A stretch of DNA of 64,000 nucleotides from G965215055 sp965242685 (GTDB lineage: Bacteria; Pseudomonadota; Gammaproteobacteria; UBA4575), in contig OZ251487.1 of assembly GCA_965242685.1 (NCBI GenBank), positions 1,736,001 to 1,800,000 on the forward strand, in the 5' to 3' direction. Below the pieces are notes generated by a model. It ran no database searches. It saw only the letters and a program-made list of their open reading frames with translations, and was not told the origin of the DNA. Below, piece after piece: positions 1 to 8,369 of the stretch. Numbering within the stretch: position 1 is the stretch's first letter; every line of letters starts with the position of its first letter. A program made the translations under genes and the position numbers.

Positions 1-1573
1 TTGTGGATAACAGGTTTTTTATTGCACCAAAAAATGTCTTTTCACCCGTGGCAATCCACGTCATTGCATATTTTGCAAGGCGAACACCGGGCTTGCGATA
101 CCACCAGTCGGAGTCGAGATTTACCGAGCGTAGTTCCGGTGGATAAATTCCCGTTCGCATCAGTAAGGTAAACGCCAGTGCCGAGAACAGTAACAGTTGC
201 AACTGAGTGACGACATGAGTAACGGTGAAGGGGTCATAGGCAACCTGATAAGGCAACAATGCGTTCAGAGTGCCCGGGAAGATACCGATCATCATTGATA
301 GAGTGGCCGCAGCCGCCATGGCCAATAACATGTTGACGGGTGCCTCTTTGCAACGGATGCCGCTGTCGTGTGCAAAAAATGCAAAGAAGGGAATTTTTAT
401 GCCGGCATGATGAAATACGCCGGCAGAAGCGAACAGCAATAGCAGCCAGGCAACCGTGTAACCTTCGCGTGCAACGGCTTCCATGATGAGCGATTTGGTT
501 ACGAAGGCACTGAACAATGGAAAAGCCGAGATGGAAGCCGCGCCGATGATACAGAAGATGGTCGTCCAAGGCATGGATTTATACAGTCCGCCCAATTCGG
601 AGGCGTTAATTTTTCCGGTGCGCAACAAAACTGCTCCCATACTCATAAACAGCAGTCCTTTGAACAGAATATCGGCGAAGGCATGCGCGATGGTGCCGTT
701 GATGGCGAGCTCGGTACCGATACCGATGCCGACTACCATGAAACCAAGTTGGTTGATCATGCTGTACGCCAGTACCCGTCGCAGGTCGTTTTCGATCACG
801 GCGTAAAAGATCGGAAAGGCTGCCATTACCAGCCCGATCCAGATCAGGACTTCGGTGCCGGGGAAGGCCCTTGCCAGCGCGTAGATCGCCATTTTTGTAG
901 TGAAGGATGACAACACTGCCGTACCGGTTATAGATGCTTGCGGATAAGCGTCGATCAGCCAGTTGTGCAGTAAGGGGAAACCGCACTTGATACCGAATGC
1001 AACCAGTATCAGCAGGGCGCCCGGGGATTCAAGGCTCAGTTGGGTGAATTCGGTTGAACCGCCGGCACGCACGTGCAAGATGATACCGCTAAGTAACAAT
1101 ACCCCGGAAATAAGGTGTACGATCAGGTAACGTAGACCGGCGTAATAGGATGATTGGGTACGCCGTGCCCAGACCAGAAACGCAGATGAGATGGCGGTCA
1201 TTTCCCAATAGATGAATAGGGTTATCCAGTCGCCGGCCAGCACGGCGCCCAGGGCGCAACCCGCGTACACCAGGCTGACGACTTGTTGCCAAACGTCGCG
1301 CAGATGCAGGGAATACAGGATTGCAATGAGGGCGGCAATGTGAAAGATTACCGCAAAGGCGAGATTCAGTTTGTCTAAGCGAAACGGGGTCAGTGTGAAG
1401 TTGAAAACATGCAATTCGACCTGGTGCCCGGTTCGTTGCAGCAGATAAAATTGCACGAAGGCCAAGACTGGCAGACTCAACATGTAAAGTGCGCGTAGCC
1501 TGCCGCGCAGACACGGGATCAATAAGGCGCCGAGCACCAGCACCATGGATGGATGCAGATTGTCAATGATCAT
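1..1573 (-). CDS. MnhD/NuoL-type proton-conducting antiporter subunit (partial, C-terminus beyond window)
   Basis: Reading the minus strand from the ATG at 1573 gives an uninterrupted frame of about 524 codons that leaves the window at base 1. It is a polytopic hydrophobic protein of the proton-conducting membrane transporter family (Mrp subunit D / NuoL,M,N). A Glu lies in a membrane segment (LFIYWEMTAIS) and Lys residues in others (FTTKMAIYALAR, LFKGLLFMSMG), as expected for the proton path of this family. The start overlaps the stop of the upstream 84-residue gene by 11 bp, so it is the last visible gene of the antiporter operon. It is the third MnhD-like subunit here. Substrate ion (Na+, K+ or H+ only) cannot be told from sequence. 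Confidence 0.85.
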   Translation of the reverse strand, partial: MIIDNLHPSMVLVLGALLIPCLRGRLRALYMLSLPVLAFVQFYLLQRTGHQVELHVFNFTLTPFRLDKLNLAFAVIFHIAALIAILYSLHLRDVWQQVVSLVYAGCALGAVLAGDWITLFIYWEMTAISSAFLVWARRTQSSYYAGLRYLIVHLISGVLLLSGIILHVRAGGSTEFTQLSLESPGALLILVAFGIKCGFPLLHNWLIDAYPQASITGTAVLSSFTTKMAIYALARAFPGTEVLIWIGLVMAAFPIFYAVIENDLRRVLAYSMINQLGFMVVGIGIGTELAINGTIAHAFADILFKGLLFMSMGAVLLRTGKINASELGGLYKSMPWTTIFCIIGAASISAFPLFSAFVTKSLIMEAVAREGYTVAWLLLLFASAGVFHHAGIKIPFFAFFAHDSGIRCKEAPVNMLLAMAAAATLSMMIGIFPGTLNALLPYQVAYDPFTVTHVVTQLQLLLFSALAFTLLMRTGIYPPELRSVNLDSDWWYRKPGVRLAKYAMTWIATGEKTFFGAIKNLLST

Positions 1574-1817
1574 AGTAATCTTCGTCGCGCTTGACGATCT
1601 TGCGCATTTGTTTTGCTGCCAGCACGAGGGCCACGCACGCAATGAAACCGAACCATGAGAAAAAACCGAACCAGCTTTCAAACGAGAAGTTGATGTGCTT
1701 GTGATATAGGAAATCCATTGGGATCAGTACGGCACAGGCCACATATAAGGCATATACCAGGCGATTTACATTGCCTGGCTTGTCAAGCCAGTATTTTTTG
1801 TCTTTTTTAGGATTCAC
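1563..1817 (-). CDS. small two-TM membrane protein of the antiporter operon
   Basis: This 84-residue protein has a charged N-terminus (NPKKDKKYW), two hydrophobic segments at about residues 20-38 and 46-68, and a charged tail ending in EDYYDH. It overlaps the preceding antiporter subunit by 4 bp (ATGA arrangement) and the following one by 11 bp, so it is translationally coupled within the operon. It does not match a canonical Mnh subunit I can name. A structural or assembly role in the antiporter complex is an inference from position only. Confidence 0.75.
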   Translation of the reverse strand: MNPKKDKKYWLDKPGNVNRLVYALYVACAVLIPMDFLYHKHINFSFESWFGFFSWFGFIACVALVLAAKQMRKIVKRDEDYYDH

Positions 1818-3283
1818 GGGTTGAATACCGGATAAAGAAATTCATACACGGGCTGCATGTAAAAAAACAACAACAGGGTTACCAATGCCGTTACGCACAA
1901 AGGTATCAAACAGGCCGCTGGTGCTTCCTTTATTCCTGACACATGAGTGCCGTGGACGGTGTCGAGCGGCTTGAAAAAGGCACGTAGGGCGACCGGTATC
2001 AAATAGGCGCAACCAAGTAGGGTACTGAGGATAAAAGCGCACGTTACGATGTAGTTTTGTTTGACGATACTGCCTTCAATTAGAAACCACTTACTCCAAC
2101 TGCCAACCAGAGGCGGCAATCCAATGACGCTGACGGCGGCGATCAAATAGGCGGAAAACGTGAACGGCATTCGCTTTCCCAGTCCGTTCAGTTGGCTTAC
2201 GCGGGTAATTTTGGTCGCGGTGTAGACTGCACCGGCACAGAAGAACAAGGTAATTTTCCCGAATGCATGAGTGACCACATGCATGGCGCCACCCAGTGCG
2301 GCAACCGGACTTGCCAGTGCCGCGCCGATCACGATGTAGGCAAGCTGGCTGATCGTCGAATAGGCCAGACGTGCCTTGAAGTTGTCCTGTGTAATGGCGA
2401 TGATCGCGGCGAACAGCATGGTTGCGACGGCGATCCATAGTATCCAATCCGCGGCGTGTTGAGCGGCGATAAAGTCAATTCCAAATACGTATACGGAGAG
2501 CTTTAACACGGAAAAGACACCGGCTTTGACCACGGCGACCGCATGCAGCAGTGCACTTACCGGCGTCGGTGCCACCATGGCGGCCGGTAACCAGCGGTGG
2601 AACGGCATCAGTGCCGCTTTGCCGAGTCCGAGCATGAATAGGGTGAACAGCAGGACAGCACCGGTAGTGCTTACGTTGTCTTTGAGGATTCCGCCGACAA
2701 CAAAATCCAGATTTGAAGTTTGCAGCCATGTAATGACGATTGCGGTTAAGAAGAACAGCATTGAGGTGCTGAGCAGGATACCGAGATAGGTACGGCCTCC
2801 GTGTTGCGCGTCGGCATTGCCCTTGTGCGTCACCAGGGGGAAAGTACATAGAGTGAGCGCTTCATAGAAAATAAACAAGGTAATTAGGTTTGCCGCCAGG
2901 GCGATGCCCATGGTTGCGGCAATTGACAGGGCAAAAAAGAAATAGAAACGGGTCTGGTTTTTTTCATCGTTCCCTTGCATGTAGCCGATTGAGTAGATCG
3001 TGGTGACGATCCATAGACTGGAAGCGAGTAATGCAAACAATAGCCCCAGCGGCTCGACATGAAAAGCCAGGGAAAGGCCGGGGGTAACGTGAAATAAGGT
3101 CCGCGTGGTAATTTCCTGATTGAAAGAGGTAAAAAGTTGTATGACGTATAGAAACAAGCATATGCCGGTGAGGATAGAGACGGTTTCCCGAAGCAAAGGA
3201 TGATTGCGGAACAGCAGTATGAGCGCACCTCCAAGCAGGGGAATCAGGAGTGCGATTTCATAATATTGCAGTAGTGAAACCAT
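1814..3283 (-). CDS. Mrp/Mnh antiporter subunit D-like (NuoM/NuoL family)
   Basis: This 489-residue polytopic membrane protein belongs to the proton-conducting transporter family. Visible family hallmarks are the membrane Glu in TLFIFYEALTLCTFPLV, the Lys in LGKAALMPFHRWLPAAM, and the segment APTPVSALLHAVAVVKAGVF, which is close to the most conserved NuoL/M/MnhD signature. The length suits a MnhD subunit and is far shorter than MnhA (about 800 residues). It is the second of three D-like subunits in the operon, 3 bp downstream of the first. It probably forms one proton or cation channel of the complex in the inner membrane. Confidence 0.9.
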   Translation of the reverse strand: MVSLLQYYEIALLIPLLGGALILLFRNHPLLRETVSILTGICLFLYVIQLFTSFNQEITTRTLFHVTPGLSLAFHVEPLGLLFALLASSLWIVTTIYSIGYMQGNDEKNQTRFYFFFALSIAATMGIALAANLITLFIFYEALTLCTFPLVTHKGNADAQHGGRTYLGILLSTSMLFFLTAIVITWLQTSNLDFVVGGILKDNVSTTGAVLLFTLFMLGLGKAALMPFHRWLPAAMVAPTPVSALLHAVAVVKAGVFSVLKLSVYVFGIDFIAAQHAADWILWIAVATMLFAAIIAITQDNFKARLAYSTISQLAYIVIGAALASPVAALGGAMHVVTHAFGKITLFFCAGAVYTATKITRVSQLNGLGKRMPFTFSAYLIAAVSVIGLPPLVGSWSKWFLIEGSIVKQNYIVTCAFILSTLLGCAYLIPVALRAFFKPLDTVHGTHVSGIKEAPAACLIPLCVTALVTLLLFFYMQPVYEFLYPVFNP

Positions 3284-3286
3284 CGG

Positions 3287-4771
3287 TTATTGAAACAGCC
3301 TGTCAATGGCGGTGTGTGCAAACCCGAAACTGAAAGACGTTTCCAGACCGAAATAGAGGGCGGCGGCGGCCAATAGCCAAAGCGGGATGAGCATTTGTGA
3401 CGGTGCTTGTAAGCTCGTTACAGTATTTTCGTCAAGATTGTCTGCGGGACGCCTGAAATAGGCATATTCGATAATTTTCCACATATAGGCGGCGGTGAGC
3501 AATGATCCCCCAACAATGGTGACGGTACCGAGCCAGTGGTCCTCATTTATGGCGGCTACCAGTAAATGCCATTTGCTGATAAATCCGGCAGTGCCCGGCA
3601 CGCCTATGAGAGCAAGTCCCAGAAGTACGATTGCAGCCATGCTCCAAGGCATGCGGCGGCCGAGACCGGCAAAGTTTTCCAACCTTGCCGAGTGGGTGCG
3701 TAACACGATACACGCTACTGCCAGGAATAATCCGCCTTTTATGATCGCGTGATTGAATAAATATACCAAGCTGGCAATGCAGCCACCCTTGGTACCGAAG
3801 CTGATGCCCAGAGTCATGTAACCGACTTGTGCAACACTGGAGTAGGCAAACATGCGTTTTATGTTTTTTTGGAAGACGGCAACCAGGGAAGCGATGATGA
3901 TTGCAATAATTGAGAGTGGCAGCAGGATGCTTTCCAGATGAAACTCATGGAATGAAATTTCATCCGAAAACAGGCCAAAAAAGAATCTGAATAACACGTA
4001 CAGCGACACTTTTGTCGCCGTTGCCGAAAAGAACACCGTAACCATTGACGGTGCATGGGCATAGGCGTTGGGTAGCCACAGATGTAATGGAAACAGGGCT
4101 ATTTTTAACGAGATACCGACCGTGAAAAAGGCAAACGCCGCGTGCAGTACACGGGAGTCAACCAATCCGGGTATCTTTTGCTGTAGATCAGATATATTCA
4201 GCGTGCCGGTGAGCATGTAAAGCAGACCGACGCCGATCAATATGAACGTGGCGCCAATGGTGCCCATGATCAAGTATTGGTACGAGGCAGTAAGTGCCTT
4301 ACGGTTTTTCCCCATTGCTATCAGCGCATAGGATGATAGGGAACTGATTTCTAGAAACACGAAGAGGTTAAAGGCGTCACCGGTAGTAACGATGCCCAGT
4401 AACCCGGTAAGGCAAAGCAGATAGGCGGAATAGAACAGGCCGATCTTCTCTTCCGCGATCTCTTTTTCAACACTTTCACGCGCGGCCAGCATTGTTATGC
4501 TGGAGATGGTAGTTAGGATGATCAAGACATAGGCGCTTAGGTGGTCAATGCGATATTCAATCCCCCAAGGGGGTGCCCAGCCACCCATTTCATAGGATAA
4601 TACCCCATGCAAGGAAACTTCGCGTACCAGCAACAATGCAACAATGCAACTGGTGAAACTGGTCGCGGTTGCCAGTGACCAAGCGAGTCTGCCGTGAGTC
4701 AGCAGCACGCAAAGCGGCGCGACGAGCAAGGGTATTACCACTTGTAAGGCAGGAAGATGCTGTGTGAACAC
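3287..4771 (-). CDS. mnhD: Na+/H+ antiporter subunit D (MnhD/MrpD)
   Basis: This 494-residue polytopic protein is the most canonical MnhD of the three. It has the membrane Glu in NLFVFLEISSLSSYALIA, the Lys in GISLKIALFPLHLWLPNAYAHAPSMVTVFFSATATKV, and a late Lys in FNHAIIKGGLFLAV. Its start codon overlaps the stop of the mnhC-like gene by a few bases. In Mrp complexes this subunit forms a proton channel coupled to cation extrusion across the inner membrane. Confidence 0.92.
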   Translation of the reverse strand: MFTQHLPALQVVIPLLVAPLCVLLTHGRLAWSLATATSFTSCIVALLLVREVSLHGVLSYEMGGWAPPWGIEYRIDHLSAYVLIILTTISSITMLAARESVEKEIAEEKIGLFYSAYLLCLTGLLGIVTTGDAFNLFVFLEISSLSSYALIAMGKNRKALTASYQYLIMGTIGATFILIGVGLLYMLTGTLNISDLQQKIPGLVDSRVLHAAFAFFTVGISLKIALFPLHLWLPNAYAHAPSMVTVFFSATATKVSLYVLFRFFFGLFSDEISFHEFHLESILLPLSIIAIIIASLVAVFQKNIKRMFAYSSVAQVGYMTLGISFGTKGGCIASLVYLFNHAIIKGGLFLAVACIVLRTHSARLENFAGLGRRMPWSMAAIVLLGLALIGVPGTAGFISKWHLLVAAINEDHWLGTVTIVGGSLLTAAYMWKIIEYAYFRRPADNLDENTVTSLQAPSQMLIPLWLLAAAALYFGLETSFSFGFAHTAIDRLFQ

Positions 4772-5130
4772 TAAGTCTTGTCCTGATCCCTGTCTTGTGA
4801 GTGGATGGCGTTTTCGTCCACGCTTCCATAGGCACGGTGAATCCTCACGGCGATGGTCAGTCCCAATGCAGTGGTCGCAACACTGACGACGATCGCCGTC
4901 AGAATCAACACGTGCGGCAAGGGGTTGGAGTAGGTTGCCGGTACGTTCAGTAGGATGGGAGCCGTGCCCCCCTCCACCTTGCTCATGGATATGAACAGGA
5001 TAAATACCGAGGTTTGAAATATGTTAAGGCCGATAATCTTCTTAATCAGGTTTGAGTCTATGATGACGATGTAAAAGCCAATCATCATCAGTATGACAAC
5101 GACCCAATAATGGAAATGATCGGCAATCAT
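4771..5130 (-). CDS. mnhC: Na+/H+ antiporter subunit C (MnhC/NuoK family)
   Basis: This 119-residue protein has three transmembrane segments in the NuoK/MnhC fold. Recognisable features are the first helix (YWVVVILMMIGFYIVI), the short loop IKKIIGLNIFQTSVFILFI, and the ALILTAIVV-like stretch HVLILTAIVVSVATTALGL with the LPHVLILTAIVV signature found in MnhC. It sits between mnhB and mnhD, which is the standard Mrp order. The charged C-terminal tail of about 25 residues is cytoplasmic by the family model. Confidence 0.92.
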   Translation of the reverse strand: MIADHFHYWVVVILMMIGFYIVIIDSNLIKKIIGLNIFQTSVFILFISMSKVEGGTAPILLNVPATYSNPLPHVLILTAIVVSVATTALGLTIAVRIHRAYGSVDENAIHSQDRDQDKT

Positions 5131-5132
5131 CG

Positions 5133-5555
5133 TTACTCGGCAAATTCATCCAGCGCATAAAAAATCACGATCATAGCCGCGCCAACAGTAATACCCACCC
5201 CTGCTTCAATGAGAAAGATACCGAGATGTTGGGCGTGCTGGTGATGGTGTAGGAGTACGTTGTACTCAAGGAAATTCCCGCCCATCAACATGGTTGCGAC
5301 GCCGACACCGGCATAGAGTAGCAACCCCAGGGCGACGAACATGCGCACGCCCTTGATCGGCAGGATACGTTGCACTTTTTTTCTGCCGTATACCATCGCG
5401 TAAAGTATGATCGCAGAGGCGAAAATCACGCCTGCCTGAAAACCTCCACCCGGCCCATACTCGCCGTGAAACTGTACGTACAGGGCGAACAGCAGTACCG
5501 CGGGGATTGCCAGACTACAAACCTGGCGCAGAATCAAATCTTTTTTGTCGTACAT
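5133..5555 (-). CDS. mnhB: Na+/H+ antiporter subunit B (MnhB domain)
   Basis: This 140-residue protein carries the MnhB signature FHGEYGPGGGFQAGVIFASAII, followed by two further membrane helices. The His-rich loop LLHHHQHAQHLG precedes the last helix (GIFLIEAGVGITVGAAMIVIFYAL). The MnhB domain stands alone and the DUF4040-type domain is encoded by the preceding gene, so the two parts fused in some family members are separate here. It is spaced 2 bp from mnhC. Confidence 0.9.
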   Translation of the reverse strand: MYDKKDLILRQVCSLAIPAVLLFALYVQFHGEYGPGGGFQAGVIFASAIILYAMVYGRKKVQRILPIKGVRMFVALGLLLYAGVGVATMLMGGNFLEYNVLLHHHQHAQHLGIFLIEAGVGITVGAAMIVIFYALDEFAE

Positions 5556-5565
5556 TTTTCTGCGA

Positions 5566-6108
5566 CTACTGTTTGTTTTTACTCGACTTGCCTATCAGCA
5601 GCAGCACTCCTATTGCCGCGGTAAACACGACGGTTACTTCTCCCAGGGTGTCATAGCCTCGGTAGCTTGCCAGCACTGAAGTCACGACGTTGGGGATGCC
5701 GATTTCATCGCTACTTTTATCCAGGTAATGCGGTGCAACGTAATGGTGAATAGGCGCCGCGGGATCACCGAATGGCGGCATGTCAAAAGTAGCGTAAATC
5801 AATGCCGCGGTAGTGATAAGTGTGACGATAACGGGTAACAGTTTCCCTCGTTGACTGGCTATGTGTTTGTATCCCGTTACGGCCAGTGTTGCAAGCATCA
5901 TAATCGTAGTCAGGGCCGCACCTACGGCCGCTTCGGTAAGTGCAACGTCTACAGCATCCAGGTCTACGAATAATCCCGCCGACAACAGGCTGTATATTCC
6001 GCCCAGCAACACGACCGTCAAAAGGTTTTTCAGGTACAGTATCGCAAAAGCGGTCAACATCAGAGAAGTCAGCATGACGAGATCGTCAATGGAGGTGGCT
6101 ATGCCCAT
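5566..6108 (-). CDS. DUF4040/MbhE-type antiporter membrane subunit
   Basis: This 180-residue protein starts with a DUF4040-type block of membrane helices (AILYLKNLLTVVLLGGIYSLLSAGLFVDLDAVDVALTEAAVG), a conserved stretch in MnhB/MrpA C-terminal and membrane-bound hydrogenase subunit families. The acidic residues in LDAVDVALTEAAVG are the characteristic ones. The C-terminal part has GYDTLGEVTVVFTAAIGVLLLIG, like the MbhE/MrpA tail. It lies 10 bp before mnhB, and the two together correspond to the C-terminal part of long MrpA proteins. Confidence 0.82.
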   Translation of the reverse strand: MGIATSIDDLVMLTSLMLTAFAILYLKNLLTVVLLGGIYSLLSAGLFVDLDAVDVALTEAAVGAALTTIMMLATLAVTGYKHIASQRGKLLPVIVTLITTAALIYATFDMPPFGDPAAPIHHYVAPHYLDKSSDEIGIPNVVTSVLASYRGYDTLGEVTVVFTAAIGVLLLIGKSSKNKQ

Positions 6109-6121
6109 GGGCGTGAGACGG

Positions 6122-6427
6122 TCAGCTTTTCTGATCGAGGTCGGTTGCGGTCTGTTTTTCGGCGAGCATTGCGGTGCGTGCCAGGGCGTGTACGGCGGTA
6201 GGACCGGTCAGCATCAAAAAAAACAGTATCAACAATAGTTTTATGATGATCGAGAGTTCTTGAGCTTGAGTGATAAGGCCCGATAGCATGAGGATCGCTC
6301 CCAGGCTGTCGACGATGCTGGAGGCATGTACGCGGGAGAAAAACTCCGGCAAGCGGAGTAGACCCACGGCACCGATCAGGCAAAACGCGCTTCCGGACAA
6401 CAGTAAAACCCACCCGAGTATGGTCAC
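6122..6427 (-). CDS. mnhG: Na+/H+ antiporter subunit G (MnhG)
   Basis: This 101-residue protein has three hydrophobic segments and the MnhG signature in its first third (GSAFCLIGAVGLLRLPEFFSRVHASS), including the conserved RLPDFYSRxHA-like motif. It follows mnhF directly (3 bp) in the conserved E-F-G order, which supports the call. The C-terminal tail is hydrophilic. Confidence 0.92.
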   Translation of the reverse strand: MTILGWVLLLSGSAFCLIGAVGLLRLPEFFSRVHASSIVDSLGAILMLSGLITQAQELSIIIKLLLILFFLMLTGPTAVHALARTAMLAEKQTATDLDQKS

Positions 6428-6430
6428 GTT

Positions 6431-6706
6431 TTAGCCCTGATCGTTCGGTGTTTTACCCAGGCTGCCATAACGGAATAATTTCAATACCGTTATTGTTGAA
6501 ATAAAATTAATCAGTACGTACAACAGGCCAATGTCCATGAAGTGGGGACGTTCAGTCAGAAACCCAAATACAGCGATCAACAACACCGTTGCGGTACCGA
6601 AGGTGTTGATAGCCAAAATTCGGTCAAACGTGGTGGGGCCGAGTACCGCGCGCAACAGCAGGATCACCATTACTGCCAGAATCACTATGGTGCTGGTTAT
6701 GAACAT
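6431..6706 (-). CDS. mnhF: Na+/H+ antiporter subunit F (MnhF/MrpF)
   Basis: This 91-residue protein has three transmembrane helices. The MnhF hallmark is the segment RAVLGPTTFDRILAINTFGT, with the GP-x-x-x-DR-x-x-x-x-N pattern. Its start overlaps the 3' end of mnhE by 10 bp, and mnhG follows after 3 bp, giving the E-F-G order of Mrp operons. MrpF is needed for assembly of the complex in characterised systems. Confidence 0.93.
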   Translation of the reverse strand: MFITSTIVILAVMVILLLRAVLGPTTFDRILAINTFGTATVLLIAVFGFLTERPHFMDIGLLYVLINFISTITVLKLFRYGSLGKTPNDQG

Positions 6707-7212
6707 CGGGCCGAGTCGGATGCAGATTTATCCTTATCGCTTTCAAGCGCCTTGATTCGCTTGCTCATTTCGCCCTGCTGCAGATTATCCGCCAGGGTAT
6801 CGGTAAGTGCGTGTGCAGTGATGGTGTCGGTACTGATATTCAGGCTGTAGGTGCCGGGAGTTAAGGTAATGCAGTTTGCATACAAAGCCTTTGCCACATC
6901 GCCGTGCCCGGCGGTAGAAACGGTGATTGTAGTAGGGCTGATCGGCAGCTTGGGGTGCAGAATTCGCCAACTGACGTAAAGGCTGGATTTGATTATTTCC
7001 AGCAGCAACCACGGCACAAGTCTCGGCAGGTCAAGATTAAATCGCAATACGGAAAAAAAGCCGCCAAACAAACCAAGCTTGTGCGTGAGCCAAGCCACGA
7101 ACATACAACTTAACACCCCCAGGGCGAGCAGCAAAGGTTCAAAATAACCAGATAGCAATAACCACAAGACGAACAATGCGAGTGCCGCGATAAGTTTGCG
7201 AGTAAACGTCAT
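6697..7212 (-). CDS. mnhE: Na+/H+ antiporter subunit E (MnhE)
   Basis: This 171-residue protein has N-terminal membrane segments (ALFVLWLLLSGYFEPLLLALGVLSC) followed by the MnhE pattern: PRLVPWLLLEIIKSSLYVSWRILHP, then a soluble part with ALYANCITLTPGTYSLNI, matching the family signature (ANSITLTPGT). It is the first gene of the operon. A candidate sigma70 promoter lies upstream at 7261-7289. The C-terminal tail is highly charged. Confidence 0.92.
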   Translation of the reverse strand: MTFTRKLIAALALFVLWLLLSGYFEPLLLALGVLSCMFVAWLTHKLGLFGGFFSVLRFNLDLPRLVPWLLLEIIKSSLYVSWRILHPKLPISPTTITVSTAGHGDVAKALYANCITLTPGTYSLNISTDTITAHALTDTLADNLQQGEMSKRIKALESDKDKSASDSARCS

Positions 7213-7547
7213 TGTCGATTTATCGAACTTCCAGCTACGCGGTCTGTGATTTACGACAACAAGATACCCAAGCCTGAAAAATTATTCAAGATGATGAGAT
7301 AGCTAAAGGTTTACCCTGCGGCGGCAAGTGTAGTACTCAAAAAATGGTAAGCTTTCGAAGTTTGGGCGAAGACACATTAAAAGTCAAAATTTCTTTTCTA
7401 TTAGGCAACTATGCCCATTGGGACGGGGCAGCGGTGAACCACAAAGATAAAGACTTTTTGATGCAACTGGAGTCTTTATTCAACATTCAACGTGCCGGGC
7501 ATCAACCTATCAAAAAACCCTTGATAGCAAATCAAGAAATTACTATA
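7213..7547. other. intergenic region between hemD and the antiporter operon
   Basis: This 335-bp gap lies downstream of hemD and upstream of mnhE, both on the minus strand. It holds the candidate mnhE promoter and a short inverted repeat at 7508-7528 (CTATCAA, 7-base loop, TTGATAG). The repeat has no T-run, so it is at best a weak hemD terminator. I see no convincing gene; the plus-strand open frame crossing it is mostly antisense to hemD. Confidence 0.5.
7261..7289 (-). promoter_or_regulatory. candidate sigma70 promoter for the antiporter operon
   Basis: On the minus strand TTGAAT (7284-7289) and TATCTT (7261-7266) are separated by exactly 17 bp. This fits -35/-10 spacing and would start transcription about 40 bases before mnhE. 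Pattern match only. Confidence 0.4.
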
Positions 7548-8366
7548 TCAAGCACTGTTCAAGTCTTTCCTTATCCACTTGATCAGGGCGTGCAGCATGG
7601 CTGCATCGGAGGGGTTTGTCGCCGTGATGAAATTGTCTGCGAAGCCAACGGAGGCCGCTGCCTGAGCAATGCGTTCACTGCCGGCAATCAGGGTGGTTTT
7701 TGTCAGCCACTTTTTTTCATTATCGCTACACAGCGACCACAGATTTTTTGCGGATTCCGGGCTGTAGATCAGCACCGCGGCGTCTTCTTCGGGCAGTGTG
7801 CCAAGGTTGATGGCATTTCGTTTTGTGGGCAGTCTTCGCCGGTAGACTTCGGCGTAGTCCACTTGTGCACCGCGCGCTTCCAATTCTTGTCGCAGGTGTT
7901 CACGCCCGCCGATGCCGCGAACGATGAGAATTTTTTGTTTCGCCACTTGCTGTAAGGATTCGTGTGCCAGCAGGGCTTCGCTGCTGGATCCGGTTGCAGG
8001 AACGATATTGGCGTGGTATCCATGCTCTTGCAGTGCGGCTTCGGTTGCCGTCCCCACGGTGGCCAGTTGTTTGCCGTGGAAATTCAACCCCAGTTTTTGA
8101 ACTAATTCGGTGGCGTAATGTACCGCATTGCCACTGATGAAAACGACGATGTCGTATTCGGCAAGTCGGGCGAGGGCAGTTTTTGCCGGTACGGGGTTGG
8201 TCACCGCCGTTACCTCAAGCACAGGAAAATATATGACCGTTGCCCGGCGGCTTTTCAATTCCTCGCTTATGTTTCGAGCTTGCGTTGGCGGTCGTGTAAC
8301 GACAATTGTTTTACCGTCAAACCGTGTATCGGCGGACATTTCAGTAAATCGGGATGTTATTGGCAC
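7548..8366 (-). CDS. hemD: uroporphyrinogen-III synthase
   Basis: This 272-residue protein cyclises hydroxymethylbilane to uroporphyrinogen III in haem, sirohaem and cobalamin synthesis. The family is poorly conserved, but the N-terminal VVTRPPTQARNISEELKSRRA, the VFISGNAVHY motif, the GTATEAAL segment and the C-terminal TATNPSDAAMLHAL pattern are typical. It starts 3 bp after the hemC stop, the usual hemCD operon order. An alternative start nine codons later (MSADTRF) would better fit the family N-terminus. Confidence 0.93.
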   Translation of the reverse strand: MPITSRFTEMSADTRFDGKTIVVTRPPTQARNISEELKSRRATVIYFPVLEVTAVTNPVPAKTALARLAEYDIVVFISGNAVHYATELVQKLGLNFHGKQLATVGTATEAALQEHGYHANIVPATGSSSEALLAHESLQQVAKQKILIVRGIGGREHLRQELEARGAQVDYAEVYRRRLPTKRNAINLGTLPEEDAAVLIYSPESAKNLWSLCSDNEKKWLTKTTLIAGSERIAQAAASVGFADNFITATNPSDAAMLHALIKWIRKDLNSA

Positions 8367-8369
8367 ACG

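Noticed and set aside
606..1514. Short minus-strand frames at the left edge as separate genes
   Set aside because: They lie in other frames of the long antiporter subunit gene that starts at 1573 and runs off the window.
7344..7955. 203-codon plus-strand frame
   Set aside because: Most of it is antisense to hemD, which has clear family sequence; the remaining part has no recognisable features.
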